The notes below the pieces were generated by a model, which saw only the letters and a list, made by a program, of their open reading frames with translations, was not told the DNA's origin and searched no databases. Of a DNA stretch of 33,717 nucleotides, positions 1-8,051 are shown one piece after another. Made by a program: the position numbers and the translations under genes. Each line of letters opens with the position of its first letter. Within the stretch, counting starts at the first letter, position 1. Source of the stretch: Phaeocystidibacter sp965659415 (GTDB lineage Bacteria > Bacteroidota > Bacteroidia > Flavobacteriales > Schleiferiaceae); contig CBFHVA010000018.1 in the NCBI GenBank assembly GCA_965659415.1, positions 1-33,717 on the forward strand. The letters are read 5' to 3'.

Positions 1-2195
1 GCAAATTTCCGTTCCACACTGACCACACCTTCTACTTTTTTAAGCTGATCTAAAACGTTGTTGAGGTGGACACGGTCTTCAACTACCACTGTAATATTCC
101 CCTCGAACACACCGTCATTGCCAGAGATGCTTATGCTCTGAATATTTACGCTTAAATCATTGGATATGATTTGTGTAACCTGATTTACCAAGCCGACGGT
201 ATCGATTCCCTTAATTAAGATATTCGAGGTAAAACTAGACACGTCGGTGGCTTTCCATTTCGCTCGTATGGTTCGATTTGCAAACTTGCTTTGCATGCTA
301 ATTGCATTCGGGCAATCCGCACGGTGGACCTTTATCCCTTCGTTACTCGTCACGAAACCAAACACATTATCACCAGATATTGGGTTACAACACTTAGCTA
401 GCTTATAGTCGAGAATCTCGGCATTCGGACCAAATACAAGTCGACTTCCATCATGTTTGCGCTCAACCGTTTTTTGCTGTGGTTGGCGGCGAATCTTGCT
501 GCGCAAGTATTGGTAGATTCCGCCTTGAGTCTCACGAGCATATTCCTTGAGCATCTGATTATCAACAATGCCCATTCCAGCCTTATAAAAGAGTTCCTGA
601 GGATTCTTGTAGGCGAAATGATTCACCATGCGCTGAACATTACTCTCGGTCATCTTGACCTTAATGAAATTCAGCTTCCTTTCTAGAACTGCTCGACCTT
701 TGTCAACCATTCGGTTGTAATCGTCCTTGAGCGATTGTTTGATCTTCGACCTAGCTTTACTCGTCTTTACATGGTTGAGCCAATCTTCCTTGGGCTTTTG
801 TTTTTGCGAGGTAATGATTTCAACTTGATCACCGCTTCTCAAGTTGAAGCTCAATGGGACAAGTTTACCATTCACTTTCGCTCCTAGCGTATGCAATCCA
901 ATATCGGTGTGAATGTCGAATGCGAAGTCGAGCGGTGAAGCGTTCTTAGGCAAGTTGCGCATATCGCCTTCTGGTGTGAAAACAAAGATCTCATCACTGA
1001 AGAGTTGCATTTTGAAGTTGTCGACAAACTCAACGGCGTTGGATTCTGGGTTCTCCAGTAAGTCACGAACCCTCGATAGCCATTGATCGAGGTTGTCGCT
1101 TGTGGCTTTGTCTTCTTTGTACTTCCAATGCGCAGCATATCCTTTCTCGGCGATTTCATCCATTCTCTTGGAACGAATTTGTACTTCAACCCAATGACCA
1201 TCAGATCCCATCACGGTAGTGTGAAGCGACTCATAGCCATTAGATTTTGGTGCAGAAATCCAATCTCTCAATCTATCCGGATTTGGGCGAAAGTAATCGG
1301 TAACAATGGAATAAACGCGCCAACAATCGGCCTTTTCACGATCTGGAGGGCTATCCACAATTATGCGCATGGCAAACTTGTCATACACCTCTTCGAAAGT
1401 CACTCCTTGATTGATCATCTTCCTACGGATGGAATAAATCGACTTAGTTCTTTCTTTGATGGCAAAACCAAAACTCTCCTTCTTGAGCGCATCTCGAATT
1501 TTTGAGGAGAAGCGCTTCAAATATTTCATTTCGCCGGCTCGACTAGCCTTTATTTTAAGTGCAATATCTCTATAAACTTCTGGCTCAGTGTATTTTAAGG
1601 ATAAATCTTCAAGCTCGGATTTAATGGTGTATAGGCCAATTCGGTGGGCTAGCGGAGCAAAAATGAATAACGTTTCGCTGGCAATTTTTAGCTGCTTGTC
1701 ATGCGGCATGCTTTCCATGGTGCGCATGTTGTGCAGGCGGTCTGAGATCTTGATTAGAATTACTCTTAGATCATCAGAGATTGTAAGGAGTAGCTTTCTG
1801 AAATTTTCGGCCTGAGCTGAAATGTTTTGATCAAATACACCGGACATTTTTGTGAGACCATCGATAATACGTGCTACACGTTCTCCAAACATCCGCTCGA
1901 TATCCTCTAGTATGTAGTCCGAATCTTCAACCACATCGTGAAGAAGAGCTGCGGCGATACTCGTTGGTCCCAATCCTACTTCCCGGGCTACAATAATAGC
2001 CACCTCGATGGGGTGAAGGATGTAAGGCTCCCCGCTTTTACGCTTTACTCCGTTATGTGCATCTAATGCAAGATTAAAGGCCTTTCGGACCATCTTCTTG
2101 TCCTTTGCATCGGCCTTGCCCTCCATAGAGCGCAATAAAGCTCTATAGCGATTGATTATTTCTGCTTTGTCTTTGTCTTGTTGGGTCTCAGTCAT
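1..2195 (-). CDS. relA/spoT: RelA/SpoT-family bifunctional (p)ppGpp synthetase/hydrolase (3' end beyond window)
   Basis: This gene makes and degrades the stringent-response alarmone (p)ppGpp in the cytoplasm. I translated the minus strand from the ATG at 2195 and found it open for 731 codons to the window edge, so the C-terminus is missing. The order is: HD hydrolase domain with HDVVED at residues 86-91, which argues for active hydrolysis; RelA-type synthetase domain containing SNGYESLHTTV and EVQIRS; TGS domain around VFTPEGDMRNLPK; a helical and zinc-finger region with the KCCNPISGD motif; and the start of the C-terminal ACT domain at the edge. An intact HD motif together with the synthetase motifs fits the single bifunctional Rel enzyme common in Bacteroidota rather than an E. 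coli-like synthetase-only RelA. A 7/8 match to the -7 box (TACCTTCG, 2208-2201) lies just upstream, but it would leave almost no leader. Function is secure; the name rel, relA or spoT is a matter of convention. Confidence 0.95.
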   Translation of the reverse strand, partial: MTETQQDKDKAEIINRYRALLRSMEGKADAKDKKMVRKAFNLALDAHNGVKRKSGEPYILHPIEVAIIVAREVGLGPTSIAAALLHDVVEDSDYILEDIERMFGERVARIIDGLTKMSGVFDQNISAQAENFRKLLLTISDDLRVILIKISDRLHNMRTMESMPHDKQLKIASETLFIFAPLAHRIGLYTIKSELEDLSLKYTEPEVYRDIALKIKASRAGEMKYLKRFSSKIRDALKKESFGFAIKERTKSIYSIRRKMINQGVTFEEVYDKFAMRIIVDSPPDREKADCWRVYSIVTDYFRPNPDRLRDWISAPKSNGYESLHTTVMGSDGHWVEVQIRSKRMDEIAEKGYAAHWKYKEDKATSDNLDQWLSRVRDLLENPESNAVEFVDNFKMQLFSDEIFVFTPEGDMRNLPKNASPLDFAFDIHTDIGLHTLGAKVNGKLVPLSFNLRSGDQVEIITSQKQKPKEDWLNHVKTSKARSKIKQSLKDDYNRMVDKGRAVLERKLNFIKVKMTESNVQRMVNHFAYKNPQELFYKAGMGIVDNQMLKEYARETQGGIYQYLRSKIRRQPQQKTVERKHDGSRLVFGPNAEILDYKLAKCCNPISGDNVFGFVTSNEGIKVHRADCPNAISMQSKFANRTIRAKWKATDVSSFTSNILIKGIDTVGLVNQVTQIISNDLSVNIQSISISGNDGVFEGNITVVVEDRVHLNNVLDQLKKVEGVVSVERKF

Positions 2196-2539
2196 CTAAG
2201 CGAAGGTATGCGAGTAGGGTGTAGCAGTATTGGCTTATTTTAAACTATGAATTTAAGAGAATCGCGGATTATGTCATACAATACTCGATAAATCCTTCAG
2301 CTTTTTTGATGAATGGTCAGGAATCATTGTACATAGAGAAATATTGCTCGACGTAAATGAGGTTTATCAAGAGGCGTAATCAGGCGCAAGACGATCTGCA
2401 AATGAGAAGAGAACGTCGATTGGTTCGTTGTGCTGTGCGTTGATCCCCTAGGGGCCAGCACCCTCTGTCCCCAGATTAAAATTCATCATAAATAATTGAA
2501 ATATTCCAATCTCACCGCGCATTTTGGCTACTTCACTTC

Positions 2540-2622
2540 GAAACCGTAATTAAACGGATATGCAACGACTAAAAGCTAAGAACTACCGAACTTGAGAGAG
2601 GGTCGAGGGAACTCGCCCCGGG
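2540..2622. repeat. 83 bp direct repeat, copy 1, with GGAA-tetraloop hairpin
   Basis: This copy matches 2744-2826 at 80 of 83 positions, by my count, at an offset of exactly 204 bp. Its 3' part can fold as GGG-T-CGAG-GGAA-CTCG-C-CCC: a four-pair stem closed by a GNRA-type loop, then a 1x1 mismatch and three G:C pairs. The octamer CCGAACTT, or a close version of it, occurs twice inside each unit. No reading frame is conserved between the copies. It is probably a dispersed intergenic element or a small structured RNA; I do not recognise it as a named family. Confidence 0.8.
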
Positions 2623-2743
2623 TCCAAAACCACCAACTTACAAAACACAACTTCGAATTTATAAGAACCTACAAAGCCGTCCATTGGCAGAATTTTACTA
2701 GTCCATGAATACTTCAGCGAAGCAACAAACTGCGCCTGATTCT

Positions 2744-2826
2744 GAAACCGAACTTAAACGGATATCCAACGACTAAAAGCTAAGAACTACCGAACTTGAG
2801 AGAGGGTCGAGGGAACTCGCCCCGGG
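2744..2826. repeat. 83 bp direct repeat, copy 2, with GGAA-tetraloop hairpin
   Basis: Second copy of the element at 2540-2622, differing at three positions, all in its first third. The hairpin half is identical and both copies end in CCCGGG. The sequences on either side of the two copies are unrelated, so the boundaries are sharp and the unit is about 83 bp. Confidence 0.8.
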
Positions 2827-2955
2827 CACTATACCTCAAGAGAAAAACATGCCAATATCCGCGAGTAGTATACCATACGCCTCAAGCGGCAGCCCAATTC
2901 TCATGCCGATACCTACTGCCAGTAATCTGACAATTTCAGCATCCAATCAACACGT

Positions 2956-4233
2956 TTAATCCTCTATAGCTGGAAGAAGCTCACTACTTACCTCGCCGAA
3001 TCCAATTCTAACGGTTCCATTATCGCAATAACCACGCATAATGATCGTATCATGATCTTCGATGAAAGTTCGAGTTGAGCCATCACTCATTGAAAGCTCC
3101 TTTGTAGCATTCCAAGAAAGCTCAAGCATAGAGCCATAGCTATCCGGCGTTGGGCCAGAGATGGTTCCGGAGGCCATGATATCGCCAGAATTTATGCGAC
3201 AGCCGTTAACCGTGTGGTGAGCCAATTGCTGACTCATATTCCAATACATATGCTTGAAATTCGATTTACAAACAGTGGTTTCCTCCGCGTTCTGCGGTTT
3301 GATACCTACTTCTAATTTTATATCGTAGTTCTTGTTACCCTCAAATTTCAAGTAATCAAGCACTTCTGGCTCTTGTTTTGGACCTTGAACTCGATATGGT
3401 TCCAAAGCGTCCATGGTAACTACCCAAGGGCTAATGCTGGAGCCGAAATTCTTAGCAAGGAATGGTCCGAGTGGAACATATTCCCATTTCTGAAGATCTC
3501 GAGCACTCCAATCGTTAAAGAGCACCATTCCGAAAATATACTCTTCCGCTTCTTCTGTCGAGATGCGCTTTCCCATAGGCTTGCCATCACCTGTGATAAA
3601 GGCCATTTCCAATTCAAAATCAACTCGAACAGACGGACCAAAAACAGGCTTATCAGCATTTGGAGGCATGCGTTGTCCTTTAGGTCGGTGGACCGGTTCG
3701 CCAGAAATGACAATCGTACTGCTTCTACCGTGATAACCAACAGGTAAATGAAGCCAGTTGGGCAATAGTGCATTGTTCGGATCACGGAACATGGTACCTA
3801 CATTCGTGGCGTGTTCTCGTGAGCTGTAGAAGTCAGTATAATCTTGTGAGAAGATCGGCATGAGCATTTGAACCTCATTCGCTGGGAAGAGAATGCGTTT
3901 TTTGTGATCTTCATTATCTTGCAATTCGGCATTATTCACATCGAATAATTCTGCAATCCTATCGCGAACTTCTCGGTTGATTTCTCTCCCCAAAGAGATG
4001 AAATCGTTCAAAGTATCTTGTAAAAAAACATCGTCAGCAAGGTCGATATTCTTCAGATAGCCAAGCTGCTGCAGGGCGCTCAGGTCGATGGCGGTATCGC
4101 CAATTCGAGTACCAATTGTAATGATGTCATCTTCCGGAATAAAGACACCGAAAGGGATGTTTTGGATAGGGAAATCCGAACCTTCGTTGACCTCAATCCA
4201 ACTTCGTCTATTTGGGTCGTTTGCTTTGATCAT
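2956..4233 (-). CDS. fahA: Fumarylacetoacetase (tyrosine/homogentisate catabolism)
   Basis: Last enzyme of tyrosine and phenylalanine breakdown: it hydrolyses 4-fumarylacetoacetate to fumarate and acetoacetate. The protein has the N-terminal FAA domain followed by the FAA-hydrolase fold. Visible motifs are LPVGYHGRSSTIV, the metal-ligand stretch DFELEMAFI, NDWSARDLQKWEYVPLG with KNFGSSISPW, and GTISGPTPDSYGSMLELSW. The reading frame opens at an ATG at 4275, but I prefer the internal ATG at 4233 (425 aa). An AGGAAA sequence sits directly upstream of it, and the MIKANDPNRRSWIEV N-terminus looks like that of family members; the 4275 ATG has no visible ribosome-binding site. The gene diverges from glyA, and no other homogentisate-pathway gene lies in the window. 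Function is secure; only the start is open to question. Confidence 0.93.
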   Translation of the reverse strand: MIKANDPNRRSWIEVNEGSDFPIQNIPFGVFIPEDDIITIGTRIGDTAIDLSALQQLGYLKNIDLADDVFLQDTLNDFISLGREINREVRDRIAELFDVNNAELQDNEDHKKRILFPANEVQMLMPIFSQDYTDFYSSREHATNVGTMFRDPNNALLPNWLHLPVGYHGRSSTIVISGEPVHRPKGQRMPPNADKPVFGPSVRVDFELEMAFITGDGKPMGKRISTEEAEEYIFGMVLFNDWSARDLQKWEYVPLGPFLAKNFGSSISPWVVTMDALEPYRVQGPKQEPEVLDYLKFEGNKNYDIKLEVGIKPQNAEETTVCKSNFKHMYWNMSQQLAHHTVNGCRINSGDIMASGTISGPTPDSYGSMLELSWNATKELSMSDGSTRTFIEDHDTIIMRGYCDNGTVRIGFGEVSSELLPAIED

Positions 4234-4248
4234 TTTCCTGTACTTTTG
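4220..4248 (+). promoter_or_regulatory. Putative glyA promoter (TTTG / TAnnTTTG)
   Basis: TTTG at 4220-4223 is followed after 17 bases by TACTTTTG at 4241-4248, a full match to the Bacteroidota -7 box TAnnTTTG. It would start transcription near 4255, leaving a leader of about 35 nt before the glyA ATG at 4290. The elements lie inside the first codons of the divergent fumarylacetoacetase gene. Confidence 0.55.
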
Positions 4249-4289
4249 ATCTGTTTCCTGAGCGATTTCATGCAAGATTACAACATAAT

Positions 4290-5564
4290 ATGGAAAGAGA
4301 TACTACCATTTTTGACCTCATTAATGAGGAGAGAGAACGTCAAGTAAATGGCATCGAATTGATTGCCTCCGAAAACTTTGCTTCAGAGCAAGTTATGGAA
4401 GCGATGGGTTCCGTTTTGACGAATAAATATGCTGAAGGATATCCTGGTAAGAGATACTATGGAGGATGTGAAGTGGTAGATAAGGTTGAGGACTTAGCGC
4501 GTGATCGAGCAAAGGCACTTTTTGGTGCTGAATACGCTAACGTACAACCACACTCCGGTTCCCAAGCTAATGCAGCCTTATTTTTAGCTGTACTAAAACC
4601 AGGAGATAAAATCATGGGCTTCGACCTGTCCCACGGCGGACACCTAACGCATGGTTCTCCCGTTAACTTCTCGGGTAAGATATACCAGACTTCTTTTTAC
4701 GGAGTAGAAGAAGAGACGGGCACCATCAATTACGATGTAGTTAGAGAAACGGCCTTGAAGGAAAAGCCAAACATGATTATTTGTGGCGCATCTGCCTACT
4801 CTCGAGATCTCGATTATGCGAAGTTCAGAGCAATTGCTGATGAAGTTGGTGCATTCTTGCTGGCGGATATCAGTCACCCAGCTGGATTGATAGCGAAAGG
4901 TGTTTTGAACGATCCAATGCCGCATTGCCACTTCGTGACAACCACCACACATAAAACACTTCGCGGTCCGCGAGGGGGAATGATTATGATGGGCAAGGAT
5001 TTCGATAATCCTTGGGGTTTGAAAACACCTAAAGGTGTGACTAAGAAAATGAGTGCTATCCTCGATGGGGCGGTTTTCCCTGGAACACAAGGTGGACCAC
5101 TTGAGCACGTTATTGCGGCGAAAGCTGTGGCTTTTGGGGAGGCCCTGAGCGATTCATTCCTCGAATACATCGTCCAAGTGAAAAAGAATGCCGCAGCCAT
5201 GGCGAAAGCGTTTGTGGATAGAGGTTATCACTTGATTTCAGGAGGTACGGATAACCACTGCATGTTGATTGATTTGCGCAACAAAGGTGTTACAGGTAAA
5301 CTCGCTGAGAATGCTTTAGTGAAGGCCGAGATTACCGTGAATAAAAACATGGTGCCTTTTGATGATAGGTCGCCATTTGTAACAAGCGGCATCCGAATTG
5401 GAACGCCTGCCATTACCACACGTGGACTGAAAGAAGATGAAATGGAAGCCATCGTTGTATTGATTGATAGAGTACTTCAGGATCCAGAGAATGAAGAGAA
5501 TTTAGAGGCTGTTGCCAGAGACGTAAATGCTTTGATGAGTAATCGCCCCCTATTCGCGTATTGA
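4290..5564 (+). CDS. glyA: Serine hydroxymethyltransferase
   Basis: PLP-dependent cytoplasmic enzyme that interconverts serine plus tetrahydrofolate with glycine plus methylene-tetrahydrofolate, the main source of one-carbon units. At 424 aa it has normal family length. Key features in order: the N-terminal ELIASENF motif, YAEGYPGKRYYGGCE, a substrate/PLP region with PHSGSQAN, and the PLP-lysine segment TTTTHKTLRGPRGG. The ATG is supported by the promoter match at 4220-4248. A strong hairpin terminator follows the stop by 27 nt, so glyA appears to be a single-gene transcription unit. The assignment is firm. Confidence 0.97.
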   Translation: MERDTTIFDLINEERERQVNGIELIASENFASEQVMEAMGSVLTNKYAEGYPGKRYYGGCEVVDKVEDLARDRAKALFGAEYANVQPHSGSQANAALFLAVLKPGDKIMGFDLSHGGHLTHGSPVNFSGKIYQTSFYGVEEETGTINYDVVRETALKEKPNMIICGASAYSRDLDYAKFRAIADEVGAFLLADISHPAGLIAKGVLNDPMPHCHFVTTTTHKTLRGPRGGMIMMGKDFDNPWGLKTPKGVTKKMSAILDGAVFPGTQGGPLEHVIAAKAVAFGEALSDSFLEYIVQVKKNAAAMAKAFVDRGYHLISGGTDNHCMLIDLRNKGVTGKLAENALVKAEITVNKNMVPFDDRSPFVTSGIRIGTPAITTRGLKEDEMEAIVVLIDRVLQDPENEENLEAVARDVNALMSNRPLFAY

Positions 5565-5591
5565 GATTTTTCGCGCTTGTAGGAATTCCTT

Positions 5592-5627
5592 TAAAACATC
5601 CCCTCCTCGGAGTGGGATGTTTTATAT
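5592..5627 (+). terminator. Rho-independent terminator after glyA
   Basis: An 11-pair stem (TAAAACATCCC at 5592-5602 against GGGATGTTTTA at 5614-5624) with extra inner pairing CTCC/GGAG and a short loop. T-rich sequence follows on the plus strand. The A/T-rich stem base makes it potentially bidirectional, but only glyA points into it. Confidence 0.85.
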
Positions 5628-5654
5628 TTAGGACAATCTTAATTTTCGCATTGC

Positions 5655-6632
5655 GTGGCGCGATACCAATTAGGCATAAAAGAAGCATTTCAAATACTCG
5701 ATCTGGAGTACGGGGCTTCTCTACAAGAAATTAAGCGCCGCTACAGACTATTAGCCAAAGAATGGCATCCCGATGCATCTCAGCATCCCAAGGCAGAGGA
5801 AAGGTTTTCCCAAATCGCGATGGCCTACGAACGCCTTTTGCAATGGGAGTCACGAGGCCGACCTGCTCCTTCCAAAACCCGTTTTGAATACTTAAGAGCT
5901 AGTGCTAAAAAAGAAGCCGAAGCCAAAGAGAAGAAGGCAAAGCGTCGCCAAGAAGTACTTCGACGAATCAAACTAAAGAAAGAGCGAGAAGAGCGTGAGC
6001 AAGCCAAACAATATAAGTTGGCTTTTGGAATACTGTTGGTGCTCGTGGCTTTCTATTTTGTGAGCGTTGAAGTGCTGTATTGGTATGAGGAACACGAGAT
6101 TCAGGCTCATCCAGCAAGCACTTTCGCTACCGTAATTGAGCAAGAGCCCTACGCGATTCATTTTGAGTTCTATGTAGGGGATGAGAAATTTGTTGACGAG
6201 CAGCGCGTGTCTTTTGTTCGCAAATACAATAAAGCTGATAATGGACTGCCGATTAAACAAGAGGACCGCTTTTTAGTCAATTATAGTTCTGACAATCCCG
6301 AATACAATCAGATTGATTTCAATCGCCCAGATTTAGAGACCTTCAATCGATACATTTCAGATGCCCAAGAAGACTTGGTAGGACTCTTTTCCTCGAGCTT
6401 CCGAAATTATGATTCAGAGGATATTCTTATGAAAACGAGGTGTGTAGCACTGCTTATGTATGAAGAATTTGGTTACAATGCTTGGGCAAACTTGAAGTAT
6501 GCTGACGAGTCGTTTCTCAATAATGGTTCAAACAATGCTGGGACGTATTCCGATTTCATTGAAGATGAAAAGTTTGAATACTGCTTTAGAAATTGCAACG
6601 TAGAAGTACCGCAAGAGTTAGCTAATCGATAA
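5655..6632 (+). CDS. Membrane-anchored J-domain protein
   Basis: A 325 aa protein beginning with a DnaJ J-domain (about residues 8-66) with the essential HPD tripeptide at 38-40. A strongly charged, Lys/Arg/Glu-rich helix (about 82-118) follows, then one transmembrane segment (about 122-142) and a C-terminal domain of about 180 residues that I do not recognise. The J-domain should face the cytoplasm and stimulate an Hsp70 partner at the membrane; the client is unknown. No in-frame ATG exists between the upstream stop at 5640 and this point, so the GTG at 5655 is the best start. It lies between the glyA terminator and the hisS promoter and so is probably transcribed alone. The J-domain call is strong; the C-terminal role is unknown. 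Confidence 0.85.
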   Translation: MARYQLGIKEAFQILDLEYGASLQEIKRRYRLLAKEWHPDASQHPKAEERFSQIAMAYERLLQWESRGRPAPSKTRFEYLRASAKKEAEAKEKKAKRRQEVLRRIKLKKEREEREQAKQYKLAFGILLVLVAFYFVSVEVLYWYEEHEIQAHPASTFATVIEQEPYAIHFEFYVGDEKFVDEQRVSFVRKYNKADNGLPIKQEDRFLVNYSSDNPEYNQIDFNRPDLETFNRYISDAQEDLVGLFSSSFRNYDSEDILMKTRCVALLMYEEFGYNAWANLKYADESFLNNGSNNAGTYSDFIEDEKFEYCFRNCNVEVPQELANR

Positions 6633-6657
6633 AGTAGGACGGTCGAGCTACCTGTTC

Positions 6658-6665
6658 TATATTTG
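6658..6665 (+). promoter_or_regulatory. Putative hisS promoter -7 box
   Basis: TATATTTG is a full match to TAnnTTTG, ending 16 nt before the hisS ATG at 6682. No clear TTG -33 element sits at the expected distance. Confidence 0.45.
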
Positions 6666-6681
6666 CTGAAAATTTCACCAC

Positions 6682-8046
6682 ATGGCAGTTAGACCAAGTA
6701 TTCCGAAGGGTACGCGCGATTTTAATCCTCAAGAAGTCAATCGCCGTCATTACATCATGGACGTGCTCCGGAATGCTTTCGTGCTGCATGGTTTTGAGCC
6801 TATTGAAACGCCCAGCTTTGAGAATCTTGACACTCTAACTGGTAAATACGGTGAAGAAGGTGATCGGTTAATTTTCAAAATTTTGAAATCTGGTGACTTT
6901 CTGAACAAGGTTCCTGGTGATATGCTGAGTGAGCCACAGGCGACCAAACTCACATCACTGATTGCGGATAAAGCACTCCGCTACGATTTAACCGTTCCAT
7001 TTGCGCGATACGTAGTGCAACATCAACATGAATTAGCCTTGCCCTTCAAGCGTTATCAAATGCAGCCGGTTTGGCGGGCGGACCGACCACAAAAAGGCCG
7101 ATATCGCGAGTTTTGGCAATGTGACGCGGATGTGGTAGGATCTACTTCGCTTTGGCAGGAAGTGGAATTTATTCAACTCTACGATAAGGCTTTCACGAAC
7201 CTAGGGCTGAAAGTGGACATACACTTGAATAATCGCAAGGTGCTCGCTGGAATTGCAGAAATAATCGGCGCTCAAGATAGGTTGGTGGATTTCACCGTGG
7301 CCCTCGACAAGCTCGATAAAATCGGCGCAGAAAAGGTGGTGGAAGAAATGCAAGAGCGTGGAATTCCCGCCAAGGGAACAGCTCAATTGCTTCCTCTTTT
7401 AAATATGAGTGGATCGTATGAAGAGGTGATCAACTTTTTGAAGGACTTCCTCAAATCATCTGAGGTGGGACTCAATGGTCTTGAAGAACTTGAATTCACC
7501 TATCAGGAAGCCATGAATCTTGGGTTAGAATCGGCTCATTTGATTATCAACCTTACCCTAGCACGCGGACTAGATTACTATACTGGTGCGATTGTGGAGG
7601 TAAAGGCCAGGGATGTGGAATTAGGCTCTATAGGCGGCGGTGGCCGATATGATGACTTAACTGGGATTTTTGGGATGAAGAATCTCAGTGGTATGGGAAT
7701 TAGCTTCGGTCTCGATAGAATCTACCTCTGCTTGGAAGAGTTGAACTTGTTTCCTGATGCTTCGAAGAATAGAACTGAGGTTCTGTTCTTTAATATGGGA
7801 GACCAAGAAGTGAAAGTGGCCATGAAATGGGCTTCTGAACTGCGTAAACAAGGTGTTGCGGCAGAGTGTTATCCTGACTCTTCAAAGTTTAAAAAGCAAT
7901 TCGACTTTGCTGAGAAAAAGGGCATTCCGCATATCTGCATCATGGGAGATAGGGAAATAGAAGCAGGTGTAGCCCAGCTAAAGAACCTTAAATCAGGTGA
8001 GCAGATTGAAGTGAACCTTGCTTCACTGCTGAACAGATTGCAATAG
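6682..8046 (+). CDS. hisS: Histidyl-tRNA synthetase
   Basis: Class II aminoacyl-tRNA synthetase that charges tRNA-His with histidine. The 454 aa protein shows the N-terminal PKGTRDFNP segment, motif 2 (VWRADRPQKGRYREFWQCD), the histidine-specific ARGLDYYTG motif, a glycine-rich GSIGGGGRYDDL stretch, and a C-terminal anticodon-binding domain from about residue 365. The ATG is supported by the -7 box 16 nt upstream. The TonB receptor gene begins only 5 nt after the stop, so some read-through into the metal-uptake genes is likely even though the functions are unrelated. Assignment is firm. Confidence 0.96.
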   Translation: MAVRPSIPKGTRDFNPQEVNRRHYIMDVLRNAFVLHGFEPIETPSFENLDTLTGKYGEEGDRLIFKILKSGDFLNKVPGDMLSEPQATKLTSLIADKALRYDLTVPFARYVVQHQHELALPFKRYQMQPVWRADRPQKGRYREFWQCDADVVGSTSLWQEVEFIQLYDKAFTNLGLKVDIHLNNRKVLAGIAEIIGAQDRLVDFTVALDKLDKIGAEKVVEEMQERGIPAKGTAQLLPLLNMSGSYEEVINFLKDFLKSSEVGLNGLEELEFTYQEAMNLGLESAHLIINLTLARGLDYYTGAIVEVKARDVELGSIGGGGRYDDLTGIFGMKNLSGMGISFGLDRIYLCLEELNLFPDASKNRTEVLFFNMGDQEVKVAMKWASELRKQGVAAECYPDSSKFKKQFDFAEKKGIPHICIMGDREIEAGVAQLKNLKSGEQIEVNLASLLNRLQ

Positions 8047-8051
8047 TATAC

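Larger units (their letters stand above)
2196..2955. other. 760 bp gene-free region with repeats
   Basis: There is no credible coding sequence on either strand between the rel start and the fumarylacetoacetase stop. The region holds two copies of an 83 bp direct repeat (listed separately), a perfect 10 bp palindrome CCCCTAGGGG near 2445-2454, and an 11 bp inverted repeat pair, AATCAGGCGCA at 2378-2388 and its reverse complement at 2731-2741. The second arm ends just before the second repeat copy. I see no tRNA or rRNA signature. The rest is unremarkable AT-rich sequence. Confidence 0.7.

Noticed and set aside
2540..2826. The 83 bp repeats as integron attC sites
   Set aside because: The core attC palindromic boxes were not found and there is no integrase gene in view.
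4234..4275. Upstream ATG start for fumarylacetoacetase
   Set aside because: No ribosome-binding site, and it would add 14 residues not typical of the family; the internal ATG has AGGAAA just upstream.
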